Shown here piece after piece: positions 1 through 7,214 of a stretch of DNA of 18,983 bases. Each line of letters opens with the position of its first letter. Position 1 is the first letter of the stretch. The translations under genes and the position numbers were made by a program. This stretch comes from UMGS1590 sp963558655 (lineage in GTDB: Bacteria > Bacillota > Peptococcia > Peptococcales > Peptococcaceae): positions 1-18,983 of the forward strand of contig CAUWHJ010000030.1 of NCBI GenBank assembly GCA_963558655.1, in the 5' to 3' direction. The notes beneath the pieces were generated by a model. The model saw nothing but the letters and a program-made list of their open reading frames with translations. It did no database searches and was not told where the DNA came from.

Positions 1-20
1 AACAAAATATTGATTTTGTT
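1..20. terminator. Inverted repeat, possible end of an upstream transcript
   Basis: AACAAAAT and ATTTTGTT form a perfect 8-bp inverted repeat around an ATTG loop. The stem is entirely A/T apart from one pair, so it is weak. Whatever gene lies upstream is outside the window, so a terminator role is a guess. Confidence 0.25.
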
Positions 21-123
21 AAAAGGAGGCGCTTGAGACTAAAACATCATTTTCATTGACTTGGTGAGCAGAATTTGTCAAAAATTGTGCATAATTCAAT
101 GAAAATTCATTAAATTGTGGCGG

Positions 124-129
124 TATAAT
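124..129 (+). promoter_or_regulatory. -10 box of the surface-protein gene
   Basis: A consensus TATAAT lies about 57 nt upstream of the ATG at 186. No good TTGACA-like -35 box is present 16-18 nt upstream (the sequence there is A/T-rich, GAAAAT-like), so the promoter is weak, factor-assisted or misplaced. The gene's ribosome binding site AAGGAGGA at 171-178 is very strong, with a spacing of about 7 nt to the ATG. Confidence 0.4.
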
Positions 130-185
130 AGTTATAGCGTCATGATTGCACATTACACTGAACAAGTGATAAGGAGGAGTTAAAA

Positions 186-1667
186 ATGAATATATGGGAG
201 CATCACTCATTAAAAAAACGGGGGCTGGCGCTCTTGTTGGCGCTCGCCATGATGGTTGGTCTGCTGCCAATCATGCCAACAACAGCGCAGGCGGCAGACA
301 TTCCAGGAACAGTTCCAGGGCTTACTAATCCGGAAGGGATTTCGATTGATCTTTTCGATTATTGGCTTGACGGACAAACTGAGCCTGATGATGCGGTAGA
401 AGGCATAGTAGACGCGGGCATCAATGTTGGTAAAAGTTTGAAGTTTGGTAATGGAATGGACTCCATTACACCTGCGGAAGATGATCCGGAGAATCCGGAT
501 GGCAATAAAGAAGCCGTTGAAGAAGCTGCAAGTAAGGGTGAAATCAATAAATATACAAATGGTGCGCGTCCAATGGCTGGAATGGTGAAGCCGTTGCTTG
601 ATGAGAGCGGTTATCCAAGATTGGAAAATTTTGACGAATCCCTGTCTTATCTTTTTGATGCCAGCCAACCTGATGGAAAAGCTGCTTATCTCGATACAAA
701 AGGCTTACTCTTACAGGATAAAAAGGAAGGCTATTATTATTACGACAGCAAAAAGAACTTTGCGTCCTTTGATGACACAAATGATAATACGTTTACGCTT
801 TATGATGGATCTGCGGTTAACAGTGGTGGTGGCTCAGGCGAATCGGGACAATTCTTTCCTTTTAACACGGCGGAGCAAGTGTTTGGAAATGGCGATATAA
901 AGTCTACTGATTCTGTACTCAATCACTATTTTGGACTGCATATGAATGCGGTTTTCCAGCAAACGCCGGACGGTCTTTCACCGATAGACAACAAAACACC
1001 TGTCACCTTCTCTTTCTCCGGGGACGATGATGTGTGGATTTTCATTGACGATGTCCTCGTTGCCGATCTTGGCGGTATTCACGATGCTTGCTCGGTAGAG
1101 ATTAACTTTGCTACTGGCTCGGTTAAAGTGTTCCGTGATGATAATGAGAACGGAACATACGATGAAGAAACAGAAAAAGCACATCTTTATAGTGAGACAA
1201 CATTGTACGCGGCTTATGATTATGCCGAAAAAGAGAATTCAACAGAATGGTCTGGGAATACCTTTGCTGATGAAACCTACCATAGCCTCGATTTCTTTTA
1301 TTTGGAACGCGGCAACGTCGATTCCAACATGAACATGAAGTTTAATATGCGTACGGTGCCGGAAAGCGATTTGTACAAAGTCGACCAGGATAATGAGGCG
1401 GTTCCTAATGTTGAGTTTAATTTGTATGCTGCAAATGAGAACTATGAGCCTCAGGGTGAACCAATAGCAACCGGTACAACGGATGATACTGGTGCATTAA
1501 CTTTTAGAGAGCCAAATGGCAAACTTATGCGAATGGATAAGTTGCAAGCGGATGGTCACTATCTATTGAAAGAAACGGTTCCACCTGATGGATACCGTAA
1601 GAGTGAAGAACCGATTCGTCTTAGAGCAGAGGAGAACCATGACAAAATTGTGTTGCTTTCTGAATAA
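186..1667 (+). CDS. Fibro-slime/Cna-B surface protein, N-terminal part (frame-disrupted)
   Basis: This is the exported N-terminal half of a large cell-surface protein. Residues 1-36 are a signal peptide: basic KKR, a long hydrophobic stretch, then a cleavage site after AQA. Residues about 240-388 match the fibro-slime domain, a PA14-like beta-sandwich found in clostridial and slime-mould surface proteins: the acidic segment FSFSGDDDVWIFIDD (276-290) is followed by HSLDFFYLERG near 370. Residues about 396-490 are a SpaA/Cna-B-type pilin domain, with FNLYAANENY, the GHYLLKETVPPDGY signature and its conserved Glu. The frame ends in TAA at 1665-1667, in the middle of a segment that continues in the +1 frame as NNAWETGAYAMP. 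Related proteins have an uninterrupted SDNxWETGAYA at this point. The product is therefore either truncated without its cell-wall anchor, or the gene is a pseudogene or carries a sequencing error. Base composition is AT-richer (about 40% GC in 1381-1440) than most of the window. The start is supported by AAGGAGGA at 171-178. Confidence 0.85.
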   Translation: MNIWEHHSLKKRGLALLLALAMMVGLLPIMPTTAQAADIPGTVPGLTNPEGISIDLFDYWLDGQTEPDDAVEGIVDAGINVGKSLKFGNGMDSITPAEDDPENPDGNKEAVEEAASKGEINKYTNGARPMAGMVKPLLDESGYPRLENFDESLSYLFDASQPDGKAAYLDTKGLLLQDKKEGYYYYDSKKNFASFDDTNDNTFTLYDGSAVNSGGGSGESGQFFPFNTAEQVFGNGDIKSTDSVLNHYFGLHMNAVFQQTPDGLSPIDNKTPVTFSFSGDDDVWIFIDDVLVADLGGIHDACSVEINFATGSVKVFRDDNENGTYDEETEKAHLYSETTLYAAYDYAEKENSTEWSGNTFADETYHSLDFFYLERGNVDSNMNMKFNMRTVPESDLYKVDQDNEAVPNVEFNLYAANENYEPQGEPIATGTTDDTGALTFREPNGKLMRMDKLQADGHYLLKETVPPDGYRKSEEPIRLRAEENHDKIVLLSE

Positions 1668-4185
1668 TGCATGGGAGACAGGCGCTTATGCCATGCCAAA
1701 GGTGCGTGTAACGGCACAAACCGAAGGTATGGATGAAGGACGAACTGTTAAAGATGCAAAAAGTGGTACCACCTATAAAGTTTCTGATGGGTTAATCGTT
1801 GCGGCAATTTATACCGGCGATAATTTGTCGTATAATGCAGACTCAGTAGAGGACTATCAAATTGTTTACGGCGATCCATTGCATGGTTGGACGGTTGGTG
1901 GTTCTGGTACAGCAGGTATCATTGATGCTGCGCAGAAGATTGAAGAGAGTATAATATTGAATCCAGATGAGCCTTTGCAAGGGCTTTATAGGTTTTCAAT
2001 GGACAGTTGCGGTGCGTTCACTGCGAACATAGAAAACCTTCCTGGTTCCATCCAAAATTACACATGGTGGAGTCAGGGCACTGGCGGCAAATTCATGGGT
2101 GCTTATTTCTTTGTCGAGGGTGCGACGTCCATTACAGATATTGCAAAAGCAAGCACAGATCAGATTCATCTGTTAGATTCAAGTGAGTTTATGCGTGACT
2201 TTTCAACAGTCATCTATGCGCCAAACATTCAAAACCGTTTGTTGGTGCAGAAAGTAGATGCTGAAACAGGTGAACCTCTGGCGGGTGCTACCTTTGAGTT
2301 GTATAAACAGGAAGATGTAACCATTCAGGGTGATGGTTACGAAATTAAGGAGGGTGCAAAATCAGTTGATAGGTGTACAACGGAAGAATCTTTTGAAATC
2401 AGCGATTCAGCCACAATAGAAGGGGCTGCTGCCATGGCGGGGATTCCAAATAATGAGACGGAGGTTTCAAATGGGACGGGGATTCCTAAAGGTAAGTATT
2501 ATCTGATTGAAACAGCGGCGCCGGAAGGTTATGAAAAGAATCCAAAGCCGGTGGAAGTTGTTGTTGATGACAGCGGCATCTATATCAATGCCGGTGATGA
2601 GAAGGATAACATCGAGGCGAGTATCGGTGTTGGTAAGATTGTGAAGAGCATGGTGCAGTTTGCGACCGATGATGGCATTGATGCTACTTTGCATGATATT
2701 ACTGCCACCTTGCAGGTTGCTGAAAGCTATGATTATGATGAAGGTAACACAGATTGGAAGAACGCCGAGCAATCAATGACTCTTTCCTATGAGACAAACA
2801 ATGCGCCATTGGAATATGGCCCTGTTAAGGAAGGTGGACCAACAACGTTAAGCTATGACAGTGGCTGGGGACGTTTGAACGTTACCCAGGCCGAAAGCAC
2901 AGCGTCTGAGGGAAATACCGTTCAAAATTTAGGCGAGCAATCGTTGAACAATCTCTATTCGTTTACCAAGATGGTGACTGTTGGTGATACCAAGACGGAC
3001 GATCCAAATCCACCAACACCAAGCACAACGGCAAACCTCGAGATCACCAAGACGGTGACGGGCGATGGCTGGCCGGAGGGTGCGTCTTTTGATTTCACGT
3101 TGAGCGGTAAAGGTGGGGCGCCAATGCCTGCTGACACCACGCTGACGGTGGAACAGCCGGCTTCGGGCGATACAGCCACGGCATCGTTTGACACCATCAC
3201 GTTTGAAGAGCCTGGCAGCTATGTGTACACCATCACAGAAACCGCAGGCAATGTGGAAGGCATGACCTATGACGATCAAACGCTGACGGCGACTGTGGAT
3301 GTAAAAGACACTGACGGTAAGCTTTCGGCAAAAGTGACTTATACAAGTGACGATGGAGACAACGGCGAGAAAGCACAAACCTTTGTCAATGATTATGACG
3401 AACCAAGCACGCCACCAACGCCACCGGATGGCGGTGATGAGGACAAGCCAACCCCTCCGGATTTGAACACGGTGGACCACTACCTGTACATTGAAGGTTA
3501 TCCTGAAAACTACTGGACGGGCGAACCTTCCTGGGATGAATCGGTGTGGCCGGTGAAACCTCAGGGCGACATCACCCGTGCCGAAGTGGCAACGATTTTC
3601 TATCGTTTGCTGAAAGAAGATGTGCGTGACGACATTGAAACAACGGTGAATGATTTTACCGATGTGAACGCAGACGACTGGTTTAATGTAACGGTGTCGT
3701 CGCTTGCCAATATGGGCGTGGTGAAAGGGTATGAGGACGGTTCTTTCCGACCAAATGAACCAATCACCCGTGCTGAGTTTGCGGCGATTGCGGTGCGTTT
3801 CTTTGATGCTTTTGAAGCCAAGTATGAGCCGGGCACCTTCACCGATGTGACAGGCGATGAATGGTTTGCCGATGCCATTGCGGCAGCCGAAGAGCTGGGG
3901 CTGATTGGCGGCTATGAAGATGGCAGCGTGCGACCAAACAACAACATCACCCGCGCGGAAACCTGCGCGATTGTGAACCGTGTGCTGCACCGTCAGCCAC
4001 ATGAAGACCATCTGGGCAGCACAAGTGAAATGCGTACCTGGCCAGACAATCAGCCCGGCGCATGGTACTATGCCGATATGCAGGAAGCCACCAACGGCCA
4101 TGAGTATGAGTGGATTGAAGAAAACGGCCAGAAGTTTGAAGACTGGACCGAAGTGCTTCCTGATTACGACTGGACAGGGCGCTGA
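1639..4185 (+). CDS. Cna-B/FctA/SLH surface protein, C-terminal part (same gene as 186-1667, other frame)
   Basis: This continues the protein that begins at 186, in the +1 frame. Homology in this frame starts at about 1666, with NNAWETGAYAMPKVRVT. The coordinate given is the ATG at 1639, which has AGAGGAGA 3 nt upstream. That may be chance, since the bases also encode RAEEN in the other frame. Domains by nucleotide position: a second SpaA/Cna-B domain at about 2236-2607, with QKVDAETGEPLAGATFELYK and IETAAPEGYE; a Spy0128/FctA-like pilin domain at about 3034-3396, with a Lys in ITKTV, a Glu in YTITE and an Asn in FVNDY, the expected trio for an intramolecular Lys-Asn isopeptide bond; a Pro/Gly/Asp linker at 3400-3462; and three SLH domains at about 3469-4002 with ITRAE motifs and GYEDGSFRPN. 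A Trp/Glu-rich tail follows. There is no LPXTG motif, so anchoring would be through SLH binding to a secondary cell-wall polymer. This half has no signal peptide of its own. From about 3030 the GC content rises (about 57% in 3901-3960). Confidence 0.8.
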   Translation: MTKLCCFLNNAWETGAYAMPKVRVTAQTEGMDEGRTVKDAKSGTTYKVSDGLIVAAIYTGDNLSYNADSVEDYQIVYGDPLHGWTVGGSGTAGIIDAAQKIEESIILNPDEPLQGLYRFSMDSCGAFTANIENLPGSIQNYTWWSQGTGGKFMGAYFFVEGATSITDIAKASTDQIHLLDSSEFMRDFSTVIYAPNIQNRLLVQKVDAETGEPLAGATFELYKQEDVTIQGDGYEIKEGAKSVDRCTTEESFEISDSATIEGAAAMAGIPNNETEVSNGTGIPKGKYYLIETAAPEGYEKNPKPVEVVVDDSGIYINAGDEKDNIEASIGVGKIVKSMVQFATDDGIDATLHDITATLQVAESYDYDEGNTDWKNAEQSMTLSYETNNAPLEYGPVKEGGPTTLSYDSGWGRLNVTQAESTASEGNTVQNLGEQSLNNLYSFTKMVTVGDTKTDDPNPPTPSTTANLEITKTVTGDGWPEGASFDFTLSGKGGAPMPADTTLTVEQPASGDTATASFDTITFEEPGSYVYTITETAGNVEGMTYDDQTLTATVDVKDTDGKLSAKVTYTSDDGDNGEKAQTFVNDYDEPSTPPTPPDGGDEDKPTPPDLNTVDHYLYIEGYPENYWTGEPSWDESVWPVKPQGDITRAEVATIFYRLLKEDVRDDIETTVNDFTDVNADDWFNVTVSSLANMGVVKGYEDGSFRPNEPITRAEFAAIAVRFFDAFEAKYEPGTFTDVTGDEWFADAIAAAEELGLIGGYEDGSVRPNNNITRAETCAIVNRVLHRQPHEDHLGSTSEMRTWPDNQPGAWYYADMQEATNGHEYEWIEENGQKFEDWTEVLPDYDWTGR

Positions 4186-4193
4186 GTGTGAAT

Positions 4194-4229
4194 AAAAAAA
4201 CGCGAGACGAACAGGTCTCGCGTTTTTTT
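4194..4229 (+). terminator. Rho-independent terminator of the surface-protein gene
   Basis: CGCGAGAC (4201-4208) and GTCTCGCG (4215-4222) pair perfectly around GAACAG. The stem is extended by A7 on the left and T7 on the right. It lies 9 nt after the TGA and the flanking A/T runs would let it work in both directions. Confidence 0.93.
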
Positions 4230-4251
4230 GTCGGAAAATGATAGTGGGGTG

Positions 4252-4260
4252 TGTTATACT
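4252..4260 (+). promoter_or_regulatory. Extended -10 promoter for the stalk-domain protein
   Basis: TGTTATACT fits the extended -10 pattern TGnTATAAT with one mismatch. No convincing -35 box lies at the right distance, which is usual for extended -10 promoters. It sits about 55 nt upstream of the ATG at 4315. Confidence 0.45.
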
Positions 4261-4314
4261 GGTGGTGGAAGATGATGATGGCGTCGATGGGCACAAAGAA
4301 AGGACGTGTTTATC

Positions 4315-5265
4315 ATGAAAAGAAAAACATGGCTGCTTACCGCGGCGGCGTTGGCGCTGGGGTGTTGGTTGCCAACGGCAGCAATGGCAGAGAGCACCGA
4401 TGTGGAACTTTATGTCAATTATGGCGAGGTGTATGCGTCAGAAACGATGGGTATGCCGTTCATCAATGACAATGGTAGAACAATGGTGCCATTGCGTGTG
4501 GTGAATGAAAATCTGGATTATATCACCGAGTGGACAAACGATGGACGAATTCACATTACGGGTAAAGATGGCTTGGTTGATGTTATCTTGCAGGCAGGAA
4601 GCACGGAATATATCGCCAATGGCAAAGTAGGGCAGTTTGATACGGCACCTGTTATTCGCGAAAATGGACGCACCTATCTTCCGGCGCGAGATTTTGGTGA
4701 GTTGTATGGTAAGGTGTACTGGGATAATGAGGAACGTACTGTATGGATCAATGACAGAGAAGGCCCTGCGTATGCTTTTAGCGGTGACCACATGATCCGT
4801 TATGATGAAAATAGCGAGCAAGTTGTGACCATGCCGAAAAAATATGAAGTGGATATGACAGATGTGCCGGAATTTGTTTGCCAACAAAAAGAATTAGATG
4901 GCAAGCAGTATCTTATTATTGTTTACAATAGAGATGTCCTAATGAACGGAGAACTTTTCCGTGATGAAGGGGATCACATGATACATTTGGGCGGCATCAA
5001 CTGCACCACGGATTTTACCGTTGATGGCAACACGCTGTATAGTACAATGGGAACCAGTGCTGGTCATGCAACGAGCGTGATTGATCCCAATGAGCTTTAC
5101 GCATCATCAATAGGAGATGGTGGAAAAAGTGCGATTTATACTTTAGATTTTGCTGTTAATGAATGTGCGCTTACTATGGAAGATGGCAATCTTATTGCCA
5201 CCTCACCAGATGGCACACGCCATATTATAGATTTCAGCACCTTGACACCGGATGAAGAATGGTAA
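4315..5265 (+). CDS. Secreted protein with copper-amine-oxidase N-terminal-like (stalk) domain
   Basis: The product is a 316-residue exported protein. The first 25 residues are a signal peptide: MKRK, a hydrophobic core, then a cleavage site after AMA. Residues about 35-150 match the copper amine oxidase N-terminal domain (PF07833). This is a small alpha/beta module common in surface proteins of Bacillota, where it has nothing to do with amine oxidation. The visible signatures are the paired repeats NDNGRTMVPLRVV and RENGRTYLPARDF, each followed by a W-x-T/E-x-I strand. The remaining 160 residues are acidic and rich in Asp/Asn, with no family I recognise. It has no SLH domain or LPXTG motif, so it is probably released or loosely attached. 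ATG 4315 is preferred: AAAGGA ends 11 nt before it, whereas the in-frame GTG at 4306 is only about 2 nt from that site. Its own promoter and flanking terminators make it monocistronic. A role alongside the preceding surface protein is an inference from adjacency only. Confidence 0.82.
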   Translation: MKRKTWLLTAAALALGCWLPTAAMAESTDVELYVNYGEVYASETMGMPFINDNGRTMVPLRVVNENLDYITEWTNDGRIHITGKDGLVDVILQAGSTEYIANGKVGQFDTAPVIRENGRTYLPARDFGELYGKVYWDNEERTVWINDREGPAYAFSGDHMIRYDENSEQVVTMPKKYEVDMTDVPEFVCQQKELDGKQYLIIVYNRDVLMNGELFRDEGDHMIHLGGINCTTDFTVDGNTLYSTMGTSAGHATSVIDPNELYASSIGDGGKSAIYTLDFAVNECALTMEDGNLIATSPDGTRHIIDFSTLTPDEEW

Positions 5266-5292
5266 AAGGGTGTTCCATTGAGGATGAGAAAA

Positions 5293-5327
5293 GCCACGCA
5301 GCATTTGAAGTGTTGCGTGGCTTTTTT
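5293..5327 (+). terminator. Terminator of the stalk-domain protein gene
   Basis: GCCACGCAGCA (5293-5303) pairs with TGTTGCGTGGC (5311-5321), 11 bp with one G-T wobble and a 7-nt loop, followed by TTTTTT. Confidence 0.9.
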
Positions 5328-5339
5328 GGTGCAGGAATG

Positions 5340-5374
5340 AAAGGAGCCGAGCGTGTGTGGCGCTCGGCTCTTTC
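5340..5374 (-). terminator. Terminator of the GH26 lipoprotein gene
   Basis: GAGCCGAGCG (5344-5353) and CGCTCGGCTC (5361-5370) form a 10-bp GC-rich stem with a 7-nt loop. It lies just beyond the minus-strand stop at 5381. The T-run on the minus strand is short (CCTTTC), so it may act together with the neighbouring hairpin at 5293-5321. Confidence 0.65.
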
Positions 5375-5380
5375 CGTTTT

Positions 5381-7072
5381 TTAGTTGTCTTTTTCTTGCT
5401 CAGCTTTTTCAGCGGCTTGTTGTTTTTCCTGGGCGAAATGTTCGCGGAAGACGTTGACCACATCTGGGTTGTTGTCCATGTAGTAGTCACGGGCGATTTG
5501 GTCGGTGGCAGGGTCTTTATCGGCGCCGTCCCACCAGATGGCCACTTTGATGCGTGGGTGGTTGTCGAGGGAGGCGAACATATCTTCTACCCAGGCGGCT
5601 TTGTCACCGCCGACGGTGGCACAGGAGAATTCGGTAATCATCAGCGGTTGCTGATACTGTGGTTCAATCTGTGCCAGTATAGGTTCGTAGATGTCGCTGA
5701 AGCTGCGCCAGGTTTCCCCTTCGTAGTAGCTGCCGGTGTTGTAGCCGGTGATGCCGACAATGTCCACGTATTCGTCGCCAGGGTAGTAGTTATCGGCGTA
5801 GTTCCAGGCGAAGTTCGGGAAGGATTTTTCGTTCGGGTTCCAAATCCAGAGGGTGTTTTTGTTGGCGCCTTCTTCTTCAAAGATGTTGTAGATGTAGCGG
5901 TAGAGTTCCACATAGGTGTCGGCGTCGCGGCAAGCCCAGTAAGCGGAGTAGTTGCACCAGTCGCCGTTCATTTCGTTGAACGGACGGAAGAGCACAGGAT
6001 GACCGAAGCGGGCAATGTCGGCGGCGTAGGAACGAATGAAGTCGTCGTATTCGCCGTTTAGAATGTCGTAGACGGCGTTGCGGTTGGAGGCGGCATCGTA
6101 GTTCACCGTTTGCAAGGTGAGCTCGGCGACGGTGTCGTTTTCCCAGAGATGGGTGAGGGTGTCGTAGATGGTGTTTTCGGTGTAGGTGTCTTGAATGCCG
6201 GTGTAATAGAGGGCAAATTTGAAGTGGTAGTCAAAGGTGTCCTCCATGGCGACGAGGTCATCGGCGCTATCTGGCCCAACGAGGGGCGCAAACACGCCCC
6301 AGGTGAGGTCGGCGTCATCGGCAAAGTAGGTGTTGTAGAGCTCTTTGGTTTCGTCGGTGAGGTTATCGCGCACGTTGGCGAAGCGTGGGTAGTCCTTGGC
6401 TTCGTGGTCGAGCAGTGGGTCGATGGTGTCAAAGCTTTCGGCAATGGCACGCAGGGTGTCTTCGCTGATGGCTTTGGTGCTGCTCATCTGGAAGCAGTAG
6501 ACGTTTTTGCCATCGACAATATCCACGATGCCATAGTGGTTGCGGTCTTGCTCGACACCGCTGACAGGTGTGCGGTTCCAGGCGAGAAGATGCACCGTGC
6601 GTTCGTTGATGGTTTCGGTTTTATCCAGGGTTTTTGTGAAGTCACCGGTGTTTTCAAGGAAACGGTTGGAGTAACCGAGGTAGGTGTCGGTGCTGACATC
6701 GTCGGTGAGGGTTTGGGTGTAGATGTTGAGGCGGGTATTGTCCGATGCCAGTGTGCTGCGATAGGTGGCGTCGGCCATATCCACCACGGTCATGTCATCA
6801 GGAACGGTGACACGGTAGCCGGCGGATTTATTGGTGAAGCTGTGCTTCTTTTCATCGAAGGTAAAGACGCCTTCTTCTTTTGCCACAGCCACGCTGTCGG
6901 CGCTGGAGGCGTTCAAGCCGTTGCCAACGTCCTGATAGTTGGCGGCTTCTACATCGTAAACGGCCAACGGGGTGGTTGGGTCGGTGGTGTCGCTTTCACT
7001 GCCGCTGCTGCAAGCGGTGAGGGTGAGGGCGCTCGCGAGCATGAGGGTGGCGAGCAGATGTTTTTTATTCAT
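5381..7072 (-). CDS. Glycoside hydrolase family 26 (beta-mannanase-type) lipoprotein
   Basis: The product is a 563-residue putative extracellular lipoprotein that would cleave beta-1,4-mannan or a related beta-glycan at the cell surface. Residues 1-20 are a lipoprotein signal peptide with lipobox LTAC, and Cys21 is the predicted lipidation site. A Ser/Thr/Asp-rich spacer (22-36) follows. Residues about 68-220 form a separate N-terminal domain without a clear family, resembling the PsbP-like domains seen in clostridial lipoproteins. The GH26 catalytic domain spans about 250-545. Glu367 in RPFNEMNGDW is the expected acid/base and Glu481 in MITEFS the expected nucleophile. In typical GH26 mannanases the residue before the acid/base Glu is His (RPFHEMNG); here it is Asn366, so substrate preference may differ. 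The C-terminus is a charged Lys/Glu/Gln helix. The ATG at 7072 has an AAGGAGG upstream and a consensus promoter at 7108-7136. The gene is monocistronic and divergent from addBA. Confidence 0.85.
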   Translation of the reverse strand: MNKKHLLATLMLASALTLTACSSGSESDTTDPTTPLAVYDVEAANYQDVGNGLNASSADSVAVAKEEGVFTFDEKKHSFTNKSAGYRVTVPDDMTVVDMADATYRSTLASDNTRLNIYTQTLTDDVSTDTYLGYSNRFLENTGDFTKTLDKTETINERTVHLLAWNRTPVSGVEQDRNHYGIVDIVDGKNVYCFQMSSTKAISEDTLRAIAESFDTIDPLLDHEAKDYPRFANVRDNLTDETKELYNTYFADDADLTWGVFAPLVGPDSADDLVAMEDTFDYHFKFALYYTGIQDTYTENTIYDTLTHLWENDTVAELTLQTVNYDAASNRNAVYDILNGEYDDFIRSYAADIARFGHPVLFRPFNEMNGDWCNYSAYWACRDADTYVELYRYIYNIFEEEGANKNTLWIWNPNEKSFPNFAWNYADNYYPGDEYVDIVGITGYNTGSYYEGETWRSFSDIYEPILAQIEPQYQQPLMITEFSCATVGGDKAAWVEDMFASLDNHPRIKVAIWWDGADKDPATDQIARDYYMDNNPDVVNVFREHFAQEKQQAAEKAEQEKDN

Positions 7073-7107
7073 GAGGAGAAACCTCCTTAAATGGTGTATT
7101 TAACTCC

Positions 7108-7136
7108 ATTGTAGTGGATGTGGGGATGGGCGTCAA
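7108..7136 (-). promoter_or_regulatory. Sigma-A promoter of the GH26 gene
   Basis: Read on the minus strand, TTGACG (7131-7136) and TACAAT (7108-7113) are separated by exactly 17 nt. The -10 box lies about 36 nt upstream of the ATG, leaving a short leader with the ribosome binding site. Confidence 0.8.
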
Positions 7137-7153
7137 TCATTATCCGCGGCGGC

Positions 7154-7182
7154 TTGCATCTTGTCATTTTTCTGTGTACACT
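7154..7182 (+). promoter_or_regulatory. Sigma-A promoter of addBA
   Basis: TTGCAT (7154-7159) and TACACT (7177-7182) are separated by 17 nt. The ribosome binding site AAGGAGG at 7201-7207 precedes the ATG at 7215. The two divergent -35 boxes are 17 nt apart, so the two polymerase sites are back to back. Confidence 0.7.
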
Positions 7183-7214
7183 AGGAAAAAAGATGATTCC
7201 AAGGAGGCAGAACC

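Noticed and set aside
1588..1638. Upstream extension of the SLH half to the ATG at 1588
   Set aside because: There is no ribosome binding site, and the residues are out of frame with the conserved Cna-B segment encoded by the first frame over the same bases.
1640..1667. Classical -1 programmed frameshift
   Set aside because: The shift needed is +1 (or -2). No X-XXY-YYZ heptamer in the right phase, prfB-like CTT-TGA or stimulatory hairpin is evident.
2929..4296. Minus-strand open frame of 455 codons opposite the FctA/SLH region
   Set aside because: The translation is low-complexity and Trp/His/Arg-rich, with no start signal; the plus strand has clear FctA and SLH domains.
5287..5327. Similarity of the hairpin at 5293 to that at 14021 (both start GAGAAAAGCCAC) as a dispersed repeat
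   Set aside because: Loops and inner stems differ. Both are ordinary terminators and the shared outer bases are what such stems commonly use.
6110..7090. Plus-strand open frames (also 5357-6061) opposite the GH26 gene
   Set aside because: They are Gly/Val-rich shadows of the GH26 codons, without family features.
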